Notes under the pieces: generated by a model
Database searches by the model: none
Told to the model about the DNA's origin: nothing
What the model saw: the letters and a program-made list of their open reading frames with translations, nothing else
Part shown: positions 34,154 through 45,395 of the stretch, in pieces
How positions within the stretch are numbered: position 1 is the stretch's first letter
How the letters are laid out: each line of letters opens with the position of its first letter
From: Batkoa obscura
Taxonomy: Eukaryota > Entomophthoromycota > Entomophthoromycetes > Entomophthorales > Batkoaceae
Assembly (NCBI GenBank): GCA_030770535.1
Contig: JASVEC010000003.1
Coordinates: forward strand, 1,550,001-1,614,000
DNA: 64,000 nt
Reading direction: 5' to 3'
Translations under genes and position numbers: made by a program

Positions 34154-34528
34154 TCGAATGAAATTAATAACTTGTTTGTTCTTTTTTGTTGTTAATAAAA
34201 GTATTTGTAGTTAAATAAATTTTGTGTGTCTTTTTGATTTTAACGTTATTTTAGATAATTATTTTTAATTTGTAGTGTTTTTAAATTTTTAAAGTCTAAA
34301 TATAGAAATTATGCTAACAAGTAATGATTTTGTTGGTAAAATTGAAAATTGAGTTGAAAAAAATTGAAAAGTTCTATAGTTGACAGTTAAAAAAGGAAAA
34401 AACAACAAAAGAATCGGAAATTAAAAAAAAGATAAAAATATTAACATTCACTTTTACATCCATTAACTTAATATAATAAATCACTTTTTCTTCCTTATCC
34501 TTCAATATTTTAATATTTCGTTACTCTT
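34154..34528. other. Short intergenic gap
   Basis: AT-rich sequence between two genes on the same strand. I see no specific element in it. Confidence 0.4.
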
Positions 34529-34782
34529 ATGTTTAAATTTATTACTTCTAATAAACTTCGAAATATACATAAAAAAGAAGACAAATTAGAAGCTATTGAC
34601 AAGATTAAAGTAACTAAACCCTTACCACAAATACAATCACAACAACCAATTGATAATAATTTACCAAAATTAAAAAATTTAAATGTTCAGTTTACTCAAT
34701 TTTCCCCATCTTCTTCCAATATTAATTTAAATGCTTTAAGAAATTTGGCTGAATTACCTCAACAAGATAATAATATTAATCA

Positions 34783-34831
<49 letters not shown>

Positions 34832-37405
34832 CAATCTATCCCATTAACAAGGTAAATTTATACTCATACAATTATATTTTTATAATCTAATACTAATTTA
34901 CTATTATATTTTTATAGAAATTCTTCCTTACCAATTATTGACAATAATCAAACATCATTCAAAAAGCCATCTACAAAGTCAAGAAATACACCACCTAAAT
35001 GGAAATTTTTAAAACAAGTACAATCAATACCTGTAAAGTTAAATCAATTATCACATGAACCTGTCACTCCCTCCCCAGAACCTATAAAAGAACGACCATT
35101 AACTTACTATGAACCACCCATTCAATCAAAACCTTCATTAATGAAATTACGTCCTAATTCTAATTGCGATTTACTTGATCCCAATTTAAGAAGAAAATCT
35201 TTTTTTGAAAATCATAATCACCGACAAGAGGAATTATCGTTGAATTCAGATCCTTATTTACCTATTTCTGATAATACTATTATTAGTGAACATACAAATT
35301 TTTCATATCAAAATCAACATTCAGAAGAGTATTATAATAGATCAACGATGATACCATCATCTCAACCAATGAGATTAAGTCAATCACAACCCATATCAAC
35401 TACTTTAAATCAATTAAAAGAAGAAGAATCTGATATGCTTTCACATCCGACACTTGGGAGATTCTTTAAAGCAGCAGAAGTACAAAAAGTGAAAAGAGAA
35501 AGTAGTAATCCAAAATTAATTGCTAAAGTAAAAAGTACACAACAAGTGGAATCGGACAAACCATTAGGGCCTAGATTAATTTCTAAAATAAAGAGTGAGA
35601 AGTTATTTTATGATAAAGATAACCAGGATATGAGGGTTGATAATAATAAAATTGAAGGGAATATCAAAAGATTAAGTAGAGATAACATACCTATTATAAG
35701 ACCCAAATCAATGGTTAAAGATATGAAATATATTGTAGAAGCAAAGGAACAGGTTCCAATGACTGATATGATTTCAAGAACAAAAAGGGAAGTTAAACAA
35801 GAAGCCATAAGCCCATCTCAATCTCAATCTCAATCTCAATCTCCAAAACCAATTACTAGGGTAAAAAGTGAATATATGGAACCTAAGGGAAACAGTCCAA
35901 TAGCAGCTAAATTAATAACTAAAGTCAAAAGTGAACGTAATATGAGTAATAATAAAGTAGAACAATTAAAACATCAATTTGAAGGCCATTCAGAATCAAT
36001 AGAATATAAACCTATTACTAAAACTAATAATGATAATACTAGTCCATTAAATGATTATTTAAAAGCAGAAGACCCTAATGATCCTAATAGTAAAGTAGCT
36101 TTAGCTATGAGAGTATCTACTATGAAAAGAACATCTACATTAAAATATCGAGAAAATAGGGAGCTTACAATAAATAGTGAACCCTTAAGTTTTTTATCAA
36201 TGAAAAATGGAGTCATGTCACCAACGGATATTACTACTACTGAAATGGCACATCAATTGGAAATTAGTGAATTAAAAGCTAAGATTGAAGGGTTGAAAAA
36301 AGAGTTAAGGGATGAACAAAATGATAAAAAGAAATTAATTAAAGAGAATGAAAATAAGATTTTTCAATTAAATCAAGAACATCAAATTCAAATGGATAAT
36401 TTGAAACAAAAATGTGCTAAAAGAATGGATGAATTGATTCAATATATAAATGAACTAAGTAAAAAAGAAATTCCAAAGACTGAGATTCCTACTGTCAATA
36501 AAGAACATTTGAATATAATAAGAGAAGAAGATCACCTAAAGAAAAAGAAACCAATTGGTTCATTAACTCCAATAACAATGTATAAATTTATCGAAGAACA
36601 GTATTCCAATTTGAAACATGAAGACCCAATGGATGAGCTACCCAATCTTTCAATGAATTATAATAAGAATCAATATGATAATGAGAATAGAATTAATCAA
36701 ATTATTCATTCAATTGAAAATACTACTATGAAAATGGAATCGTATTCTATTAATAAAATGGCTGATAAAAAGAGGGAAGGCATTAATGAGTTAAATTATG
36801 AGAATAACGGAATGAATGATCCTGTTAACAATAGTATTGTTAATTCTTATTACTACAATAATGATGATAATAATGATAATAATAATGATAATAATAATGA
36901 TAATATGTATGATAATGAGGGGTTCGATAATAATATTAGTAATAGTAATGATAATAATAATAATATCACTATGGAAATCAATAACAACTCTCAACTCTTA
37001 AATAACCAAACAAATTCATCTTTAAATGCTGCAGATTATCAACTAAATTTAAAAAGAGAATTAAAAACTAGTTTAGCACCTTCATTATCAAGTCTTAATA
37101 TCCAGCTTAGACATAACAAACCTATCCCTCATAAGCATAACGAAACTCAATTACAGAATGAAAGTATTCATCAACAACAATCGAACCCTAACAATCCAAA
37201 TAATCATAGTAATAACCATAATCACAGTCATAATAGTAATATTACTCCTAACCCCACACAGTCACAACCAATGATAAGAACGAAGTCTGGGTTTAACGAT
37301 AACCCTTATTTAAAAGAACCTATTGATTTAAATCATATTATGTTTCAACAGCCTAGAAAGAAACCATTGCCTAGTTTGCCATCACAATCAAAGGTTGGAG
37401 TGTAA
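34529..37405 (+). CDS. Large Asn/Ser-rich protein with coiled coil and repeated Lys-Ser motifs (936 aa)
   Basis: Two exons, 34529-34851 and 34918-37405, joined in frame across a 66-base intron. Mostly low complexity: poly-Asn from an AAT run (34784-34831), a (SQ)n tract, and Asn/Asp and Asn/His runs near the end. One clear coiled coil lies around 36245-36465 (LEISELKAKIEGLKKELRDE, then ...NLKQKCAKRMDELIQYI). A short motif recurs at least four times before it: KLIAKVKS, RLISKIKSE, PITRVKSE and KLITKVKSE. These look like repeated phosphorylation or docking sites. No catalytic domain and no membrane helix. Such disordered proteins are often scaffolds in signalling, polarity or RNA bodies, but I do not recognise a family. 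It is convergent with the bZIP gene. Confidence 0.8.
34784..34831 (+). repeat. (AAT)n microsatellite coding poly-Asn
   Basis: About 16 AAT units in frame within exon 1 of the Asn-rich protein. Length variation between strains would change the poly-Asn tract. Confidence 0.9.
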
Positions 37406-37882
37406 TCTCATCCCAATTTCTAAATCGCATATATAGTATATAATCATATTGACATTTCATAATTTTTTTTAGTACAATAATAATAATAAATTTTAAGCAT
37501 TTTTTTTAAATTATTTTACTAACGATGACTATTTATTATTTTTTTTCTAATGCATTTTAATAAAATGTTTTCATTTCACTTTAAACCCTAGGTTTAATTC
37601 AATTTTAATTAAAAACTAAAAAACTGCGTAAAATTTAAGATGACTAATTCATATTCTTATAAAAATTAAATGTACACATACTATAACAGTAATAGACAAT
37701 AACAATCTATCAATAACAATAAAATTAATATCTTTTTTTGTATATATTTTTATTTGAATAAAGAGAATAATAAAATTGCCATAGAATAACCAATGGAATA
37801 TAGGATTTTGTAGTAATAAAAAGTTGAGAATAGAATAGTAAAAATAAAAGAAAGAGAAGATAGTAAGAGATCCCCAATAACC
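37406..37882. other. Intergenic gap between convergent genes
   Basis: Contains only 3' ends. It is AT-rich, with no recognised feature. Confidence 0.4.
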
Positions 37883-38647
37883 TTACGATCGGTTAGCTTT
37901 GATAGCTTCCATAAGTTGTTTTTCCAATGTACGAATACGATCCATTTGTTCTTGTTCCCTACGTTGAGTAGTTTCTTTTTCAGATTCTAAGATAGCAATC
38001 TTAGTTTCTAATTGAATCTTCTCTTTTTCTAAACCTGAAATACTGAGTTCAAGTTCTTCCATTTTAGCTACTTTACGTTGACGGGAACGACGAGCAGCTA
38101 AAGTGTTTTGTCTACGTTTACGTGCAGCTGGATCTTCAGATCCTTCCATGTCAATATCTTGACTTGAAATTACTGAAGAGGCCTTACGTTTAGCTGATTC
38201 TTTTCTTATAACAGCTGGAGTAGATTCAACATAGTTTGGAGAGGATGGAAGATTGAGAAGCTCAGAGATAAGTTCAGAATCGGAATTGGTCTCTGGGGTT
38301 GGGACTGGACCAGCAACGTTAGGAGCATTGAATGGAGTGGAAAGGTATGGAAGAAGTGGGTCAAAAAAGCCATTCATTGAGTTATTAGGTGGGGAGTTGC
38401 TAAGAAGAGGGTAAAACATTTCTTGACTCATACCATTTAAGACAAGGTTATCGTTAAATGGTGGGGTGTTTTGAGAAGAAGTAACATTGTTATAAACAAA
38501 ATTACTTGGACTCATATGAGAATAGATTTGGTTTGGGGAAGAGGCAGCAGCTTGAAGCTCATTTAAGGTGAGCTCCAAGTTGGAGAGATCAGCGTAAGGC
38601 TGATTTAAAAAGTTGTGAGCTGGATGATAAATTCTTGGGTTTGACAT
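37883..38647 (-). CDS. CPC1: GCN4/CPC1-type bZIP transcription activator (254 aa)
   Basis: Intronless. The C-terminus carries a bZIP: basic region DPAARKRRQNTLAARRSRQR (about residues 172-192), close to Gcn4's [20 protein letters not shown], then heptad leucines in LELSISGLEKEKIQLETKIA. The N-terminal 150 residues are Asn/Pro/Ser-rich and contain acidic and hydrophobic patches (ELISELLNLP) like activation domains. The family activates amino-acid biosynthesis genes in starvation, binding TGACTCA-like sites as a dimer. The start is ATG 38647 (MSNPRIYHPAHN); an open frame extends upstream to 38701 but lacks an ATG. The leader has exactly two upstream ORFs, of 3 and 26 codons, the layout known to confer translational control on cpc-1/cpcA/GCN4. 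The zipper is longer than Gcn4's, so another amino-acid-control bZIP is the alternative. Confidence 0.9.
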   Translation of the reverse strand: MSNPRIYHPAHNFLNQPYADLSNLELTLNELQAAASSPNQIYSHMSPSNFVYNNVTSSQNTPPFNDNLVLNGMSQEMFYPLLSNSPPNNSMNGFFDPLLPYLSTPFNAPNVAGPVPTPETNSDSELISELLNLPSSPNYVESTPAVIRKESAKRKASSVISSQDIDMEGSEDPAARKRRQNTLAARRSRQRKVAKMEELELSISGLEKEKIQLETKIAILESEKETTQRREQEQMDRIRTLEKQLMEAIKANRS

Positions 38648-38717
38648 TCTATTGGATGAGTTTTGATTACAACAAATATATAAATTGGTATTTAATAACA
38701 ATAAAGTATTCTTAGGT

Positions 38718-38798
38718 TTAACAGTGATAAGTATTTAGGGTTTCAGACGCTGATAGACAGTGAGCAAAAAGGTAGCAGGAAGCCATGTTGGCAAACAT
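38718..38798 (-). promoter_or_regulatory. Upstream ORF 2 of the CPC1-like gene (26 codons plus stop)
   Basis: ATG at 38798, a second in-frame ATG at 38786, stop TAA at 38718-38720. It encodes MFANMASCYLFAHCLSASET and six more residues. It ends 70 bases before the main ATG. In the known fungal systems the downstream uORF blocks reinitiation at the main start when amino acids are plentiful. Confidence 0.7.
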
Positions 38799-38904
38799 AT
38801 TGACGGTAGATAAAATAGGTAATTGGTAAAGGAACTTTATAAAAATAAAGTTGGTGTTGACTAAAAAATATAAACTTTTCTTAAAAACAAACGCGGGGGG
38901 CGAT

Positions 38905-38916
38905 TTAGCAGTTCAT
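38905..38916 (-). promoter_or_regulatory. Upstream ORF 1 of the CPC1-like gene (Met-Asn-Cys-stop)
   Basis: Reads ATG AAC TGC TAA, very like yeast GCN4 uORF1 (ATG GCT TGC TAA). It lies 106 bases upstream of uORF2. In GCN4 this short element lets 40S subunits resume scanning. No other ATG occurs between it and the main start apart from the two of uORF2. Confidence 0.7.
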
Positions 38917-40062
38917 TGTAACGATACGTTAAAAATAATAATAGGTGATGATTTGGTTTGTAAGAAAAGAAGGAAGATTTACTTGTGCTAAAATTCTTTT
39001 TTTATACCAATTTTCGCCAAAATTTTAGCTAATTTAATCTATTTGATTGGTTGACTTACAATTTTAAAAATTTAAGGTTATAAATATCATCAAATTAAAT
39101 GTAGCTTTAAAAATATTGTTATTATCATTTGCTCCTTATTTAATAGATTAAACTATTTTTATGCTTCAGAAATAGCACTTCGGTTGATAAGAGTCCTGAA
39201 AATGCTATTTTTAAGAAGATAAATCCCTTTTATTGGCTATTAAGCAATCCATTAATTGCCCTATGATACTTGTTCCTTAGTATCAAGTGAAAATATTTAA
39301 TTTGAATTTAAGTTTTTTATTAGTGCTATTTCTATATTTGATAAAAATAACATTATACCATTTCTTTACATACCCATGATTATAAATTAAGTTCGCTTTA
39401 GATATCAAATGTGTTTATGATAGGCTAATTCAAAGATATGATCTTCAAATAGAAAGGAAACATTATTGCCTTACAGCCAATTAATAGTCTTTGATTAATC
39501 AACTCTATCAACAAATTAAAACTACAATTTATTTGAAATCTAGAATAAATTCAAATAGGTTTTAGAATCAACGGTTTTATAAATAAAGGATCAAAAAAGA
39601 ATCAAATTGTATTTATCAAATGATCTCTATTCATTAAATGCGAGTATACGGATTTTGAAATTTTGAAAGATAGAAACACCAAGGAATGTAAACATATTAA
39701 AGGTATATAATTTATTATTTCTATAATAGACATATGAGAGGTTAGGATTCTGGTCAAAGTTATCAAAAAAAGCTATTTTGTTAGATTTTAATTTCAAAAT
39801 TTAGCAGAAGGCAGTTTTTTGTTAGCATTTATTTTTCAATTTACAAATTTTACAAAATTCAAAATTGGAAAAAAAATGAACCTCAGGTTTAGACTTACTC
39901 TTATAAACAAATATAAAAGATTGTCTGAGAACAGTATAATAATAAAATCAAAAGTATTAAAACTTCAATATTATTACTTTTTATAACATCGTAAAATTCA
40001 TTTGAATAACAATTATATTTTAAAAAAGTTATTTTTTTAATTTTTTAATTTACTTTGTTATA

Positions 40063-40218
40063 ACAGCTTGTAGTTAGATGTCTTTTGTTGCTTTTAGTTT
40101 GTGGCAAGAGATTTTTGATATAAACTTAAAGATATTAAAAAACTGTAGTCCTTAAATTCATGTTAATAAAAATTGACTACAAATTAAAAACACCAAAAGA
40201 CATCAAACTGCAAGTTGT
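40063..40218. mobile_element. MITE family B, copy 2
   Basis: 156 bp. The left end ACAGCTTGTAGTTAGATGTC and the inverse of the right end (ACAACTTGCAGTTTGATGTC) match at 16-17 of 20 positions, and similarity continues for about 45 bp. It has the same end sequences and size as the element at 11219-11371. Confidence 0.65.
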
Positions 40219-40713
40219 CCTAGCTAATATAGATATTTGATTGTAATTTTATTTTGAAGGTATCTTTGTTAATCTTAATGAACCCTAATAATAAAATAAA
40301 CTTAATAACTATTGCAAAAGTAATGTTTCTATAAAATAAGTATTTAAAACAATAAAGCTAACTATATTATAACTGCAACAACCAATAACAATATAATTTA
40401 ATTTAATTAAATAAATATAATATTATCCACTTTCAATTAAAGTCATTTGAATGCTAAGTTTGTCTATTTTTTATAATAATTTAAATAATATACAGTAGAA
40501 ATATTGTTTTATAATATATAAGTTCAAATTCAATCTTACTTGTTTGAATCATTTCATAGCCATTTTAAATAAATGATAATATAGCATCAATACTTGAAAT
40601 CAACAAATAATACAAACTATTTTAATTTTCTAAATATTTTTTGAAACATAAATTATAATAAAAATATCACACAAATAACAATTATAAAAGTATTAAACAC
40701 TAATATCAAAAAT

Positions 40714-40818
40714 ATACGGGGATGTATTTTTTTGTTTAAGAATTCTACTAACAATCTTTCCGCCCAAATAGCGCTTAAAAAATGAAAAAGTGATGAAGCC
40801 AAAAAAAAATCCACATAT
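40714..40818 (-). mobile_element. MITE family A, copy 11
   Basis: ATAT near both ends (ATATAC-GGGGATG ... AATCCAC-ATAT). The core is complete, with CCGCCCAAATAGCGCTT. Confidence 0.83.
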
Positions 40819-41201
40819 GGTGAATTGCAATCAAGTTTAAAATATCAAGCTTTAATAAAATATCAACATAACAAATATCCCTGGTTGAAGATATAATTAG
40901 CCTTTAGAAATTACATATAAGTTTAAACAAACTTGATAAAACATGGTAACTCCCATTACAATGAATTTTTACATGATTGGAACTGAAGGTATACAAATTA
41001 TATCAAACTATCAAGATAAAATAATTGTAATATCTAATTAAAATTAAAAAGTAAATTGGATTCTTCATCTTACCCTACTTTTAGCTTTTGTTGTAAATAA
41101 TTGACATGTGATGACCATTGTATTTATTTAAGATATAATAAAGATCATAGCTTAAACAACGCTATATGCAATTATAAAGAGTAGTATAAAAGCTTAACAT
41201 T

Positions 41202-41677
41202 TATAACTTGAATCGAAACAAACCTGACTGAGTTCAAACTGCAAGAGTAATAGCGGCATTTGATTGGTCAAATTTAAAGTAGCTCAAAAGTGTAAGAATA
41301 ATATAAGCTGAAGCTCAAAAGATTTTTATATGAGCTCAGAATTTTGTAAATGATTCTTAAATATCTTATGTAAGGATTTCACTACCAATCGATATAAAGC
41401 TTTAAGTTTGATTTTAAAATAAAGTTATATAAAAAAGTTACACTTAAAAAGGTTGCTTCGAAACAATAATTTAAGATGAAATATATAAATGAAATTAGCT
41501 AAAAAATTTTAACACAATCTTATATTTTTTTACATCATTTTGAGCTTTTGTAAAAATCTTTTGAGTTTCAGCTTATATTATTCTTACACTTTTGAGCTAC
41601 TTTAAATTTGACCAATCAAATGCCGCTATTACTCTTGCAGTTTGAACTCAGTCAGGTTTATTTCGGTTCAAGTTATA
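41202..41677. mobile_element. 476-bp element with inverted repeats of about 125 bp
   Basis: From TATAACTTGAATCGAAACAA inward, the left arm (about 41202-41330) matches the inverse of the right arm (about 41550-41677) with only a handful of differences. Shared blocks include CCTGACTGAGTTCAAACTGC, TTTGATTGGTCAAATTTAAA and CTCAAAAGTGTAAGAATAAT. The unique centre is about 220 bp and non-coding. This is a MITE or fold-back element, and the long near-perfect arms suggest it is fairly young. Its right end lies 27 bp upstream of the expansin-like ATG. A target duplication could not be fixed. Confidence 0.85.
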
Positions 41678-41704
41678 CTTTAAAAATAATTACAACACTT
41701 AAAT

Positions 41705-42420
41705 ATGTATTTCAACTTTTTATTGTTCTGCTTATCCTCTTTTAGCTTACTTTTGAATGGTGATTTCCATGGCAATATTATTAGTGATGCTGCCTTTGAC
41801 TGTAAAAAATATATTGAAATAATGACTGATAACTAACTCTTGGTTTATTTATTTTCAGATGTGGCTCTTATTTAAATACTTACAAAGATTATACCTATGT
41901 AATGTCTAACTATGTTTCAATACACGCGTAATTGTAACACCTATATTAAAGTAAACTGCAAAGATCATAATATTATAGCTTATTTGATTGCTGAATATCG
42001 AAACCAAGATTACTTTGATATTCAGTTAAGTGAAAATTCATTAAAGGAACTAGACTGCCAAAATAAAACCGTCTCTGTAAGTTATACCATTATTGCTTGC
42101 CCTGATATCCAAGGGAACGTTTGATCAAATTAGGAATCTCAGTCTAATGAATTTTTTGCACGATTTTTGTAGTCATTGTTAATATTTATACCATCAATTT
42201 TATATTTTTTTATTAAATATAAAGTCCAAAATTCAATCTATGGGATCGACAATGTTCAGATATCTAAAGATGATGGTGAGTGGACTGATTTATTTGGAAA
42301 CGCGAACAATCTTTAGATAGTACAACACATCATTGGCTCTTATGAACTTAAAATTAAGGCTTCTACAGGTAAAATTCGTATCATAGAGAATTGGTGCCAG
42401 TTGCCAATGAAATTCTAACC
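41705..42420 (+). pseudogene. Expansin-like secreted protein, decayed
   Basis: An ATG with a signal-peptide-like start (MYFNFLLFCLSSFSLLLNGD) is followed by pieces of an expansin. The double-psi barrel is seen as CGSYLNTYKDYTYVMSNYV and NCNTYIKVNC...YFDIQLSENSLKEL...VSYTIIACPDIQGNV. The C-terminal cell-wall-binding domain is seen as YKVQNSIYGIDNVQISKDDG. These parts lie in different frames: the exon 1/exon 2 junction does not join in frame, a shift is needed after SNYVS, and stops follow GNV and interrupt the C-terminal part. It is most likely a pseudogene of a cell-wall-loosening protein. The family assignment rests on motif order and spacing. Confidence 0.5.
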
Positions 42421-43348
42421 AATACTCGCTTTCAATTTAAGAGAGTACAATGTCTTCCAGGAACATTTTAAATAAACCATAATCATGTATGTATATCAAA
42501 GAGCCTCTACTATTTTCTATTTTATGTATACTTCAAAAAAATCTTTATTCTGAAAAAATAGAATAATTAAATAATTGGTAAAATTTAAAATTTCTGACAT
42601 TTGAATGTCAACAATGGTCAGCTTTCATACTAATAATCATATAAATAATTAAAAGGATCCAACAAAAGACTAAGAATAAAGAAAATTAAGTGAAGGCACT
42701 ATAAAAACCTATAGAAGAGTTTCGTAACTAAAAAGACTGTAGATGCTGTTTTTTAATTCTAAAAAAATCTAAGGGGTTTATAAACTGAATTCATACGTAA
42801 ATATTTATTCAATTCGTAATTTTGTTCATTTTTTATAGAGCATAAAATTTGGAAAATTTAATAGATAAATACTGAAACAAAAAATATTTTCCCTTTTATT
42901 TTTCAAAAGTCAATTAATGTGCAAAAAACATACTGTTTTTAAAAAACTGATATCTGATAGGAAATGCTACATGCCGAGGAACCCTTATGAAATAAACTTA
43001 CTTTTGCGGGTCTCTGTTTGTATGCAAATGTTAATAAAAGTTTACAACAAAATTTATCTTCATGAGATAATTTTTTGCACGTTTTCCTCTCTCATCTCTG
43101 TCCTTGGACTCTTCAAGGAATTTTATATTTTCCAACATGCTACTCCCTAAAAACATCAGTAAACTTGGCGCGATTCGTCTTGAACTTAAAGAAATTAGTA
43201 GATATGTATACTAAATTAGGTACATTAAGGTAAAATAACAAAACAAAAATTTAATAATGAAGTAAAAACCAAGTTTAAATTTATTGTTACAATATGAGAC
43301 AGGAACTTTTTGGTATTTATAAAATAATAGGAAAACCAGAAAGCTTTA
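42421..43348. other. Intergenic region
   Basis: A 77-codon frame (42917-43150) has no domain and biased composition, so it is not called. Nothing else seen. Confidence 0.4.
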
Positions 43349-45395
43349 TTATAAGCTTGAAAAAGCAGGTGGGGGATTTTCATGTTGAACCTTTTGAGGT
43401 AATAAAGAGTATGTCAATCCCAGATCTTGGCAAATTTCTTTCAATGCCAACATAAATCTAGTCTTTCTGGCCCATCTACGTCCTCCATCTTGCCAATTTC
43501 CTTTATGTTCTAACCAAATGAACATATTCAACTTATTAGAATCAACAATCTCTGATAAGGCAATCAATGGGTCATCAAAAAATTCACGTGGCTCTTCATC
43601 TACCAAATACTGGTTGATACGCTCCTTTAACTTTAAAATTTTTTCTTTAGGCGTATCAAATGAAATTTGGAAATCAATTTGTTCTGCTTGGGTAGGTGAT
43701 CTTCTAATATTGTATATGATTTTTGTCATTAGAATATTATGTGGTATATAAGTTATTTGGCCATTGATATGAGCTAGTTTTGATCCAAGTAAACCGACTT
43801 TAAGGACGACATAATTATCCTTATCTATATAAATACGATCTCCTGAATCATATGGATGCATAATAAATAAGAAAATAATACTTTGGAAAAGTTGCTTAGC
43901 ATTCTCCCCAAAAATAAATGACAATCCTAAAAAGAAGGTACCAAAAGGTAATAAAGAAGCGTAGATATCTTTACCAAATATAGTACTACAAGCAAAAGCG
44001 CATACGATTACAAAAAGAACCAAGAATATTTTATCCAATTTTCCAACCGCTTGAGATGTGTCGCCTAAAGCAAGCGTCAGATCCTTTCTTTCTTTATAAA
44101 TAAATGATATTTGATCTCTCATTTCTCTTTTAGAGATATCACCATTCCCATCTTTATCAAAGAACTCGAATGCTTTGACAGCATCTTCTCTGGTATCGAA
44201 ATAAGGCATAAAATCTTCAACTATAAGGAATCTTCTCTTGTTTTGTAAAGAGCTAAATATTTTAGCTGCCAGTTTACGCGCTTCGGCTTTAGAATGTAAG
44301 TCAACGTCCTCCTCATATCTTCCTTCAAAATCTTTCTTGTTAATGCTTTCATAAATTTTCTTAGCATTTGGATCCTTGGTATATTTTTTGGGAAACGAAT
44401 AAGCAGTACCAGAAGGGGTATGAATAATCTCTTTTGGTGCTTTACTAACATTAACTAAATTGAAAGAGCTTCTATCCGGCGTTAGAGGCCTTGAGTTTGG
44501 ATTTGATTTAAACATGTTAGTACTCGATCCCATTCTACGTCTTGCCTTTCCTAATTTATCCAAAACAGTAGAAGCATAATAGGATTCATCTAAACGATGT
44601 TTATATGCAGTTCGGTGAAAGCGTATTGCTACAAATTGTATCATTATTCTCTCAATAGCAATAATGAAAGTTACTACCAATAAAGAAAACATAACTTTGA
44701 AAATAACTACTGTAGCCTTTTGGTCATTTCTCTGATCAAAGGTAACTGAGGACGGAAATGAAAAGCACCACATTCCAAACGCAATACTCATACTTATCAC
44801 CACTTTTATAGTAGTTGTTAGTGCGATGTAGAACTATATAATTAAATTTTAGAAATTTGGTAAAATTCACAACAAAATCTTACTTCTAGATATTGTTTAG
44901 CAAGCTCTATCTTCCCAGGGGATAGAATACGTACACAAAATAAAGCAAATATTGGTAACATAGAAACAAGAAAGGACACAAATGTAGTGATAACTAGCAT
45001 CCCGGTAGCCCAAGTAAAGGCCCTAGATGTCATAATAAATCCAAAATTTTTATCATTGGAATCAGCATCTTGGAATATATCCTCATATCTGATTTTACCC
45101 AAACATACGATTACAATGACAGGAACTGACAATATAACTCCACCAATAAGCATAATTGCCAAATGCTTTAATAGATAAGGAAGCCACATTATATTCTTGG
45201 CTGGTGCTAAGTCCTCAATCTCGTAAATCTCACTATCGCTATCATTTGGGCTAGCTATCATAGTTTCTTCCATCTCCATAACAGTAGTATCTTTCATTAT
45301 GTAAATAATTAAAATCAAAAAGATGAAATTAAAATACCTTTTTCTTTTAACATTAGAGTTTCTTCATTAGCTGGACTTGGACACGACCGATCCAT
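43349..45395 (-). CDS. EF-hand MscS-type mechanosensitive channel (three exons, 649 aa)
   Basis: Exons 45395-45338, 45290-44884 and 44833-43349 join in frame (introns of 47 and 50 bases). Several N-terminal membrane helices (LLKHLAIMLIGGVILSVPVI, GMLVITTFVSFLVSML and others) precede an EF-hand with a canonical calcium loop, DKDGNGDISKRE. The pore helix and MscS beta domain follow: SIIFLFIMHPYDSGDRIYID, ...VLKVGLLGSKLAHINGQITY, then IPHNILMTKIIYNIRRSP. This is the architecture of fission-yeast Msy1/Msy2, ER channels that control calcium during hypo-osmotic shock. The start ATG 45395 gives MDRSCPSPANEE. The length is somewhat shorter than the fission-yeast proteins. Function is inferred from family. 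Confidence 0.93.

Larger units (their letters stand above)
38917..41201. other. Intergenic region with repeats
   Basis: No gene supported. The first few hundred bases should include the promoter of the CPC1-like gene. It contains a family B element (40063-40218) and MITE A copy 11 (40714-40818). The rest is plain AT-rich DNA. Confidence 0.45.

Noticed and set aside
36791-37001. Isoleucine-rich frames on both strands (36791-36994 minus, 36816-37001 plus).
   Set aside because: Frame-shifted readings of the AAT/GAT repeats in the Asn-rich protein.
38648-38701. N-terminal extension of the bZIP protein to 38701.
   Set aside because: The extension has no ATG; it starts at TTG. The leader with uORFs makes ATG 38647 the sensible start.
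42917-43150. 77-codon plus-strand frame between the expansin relic and the channel gene.
   Set aside because: No domain, no promoter or splice context, biased composition.
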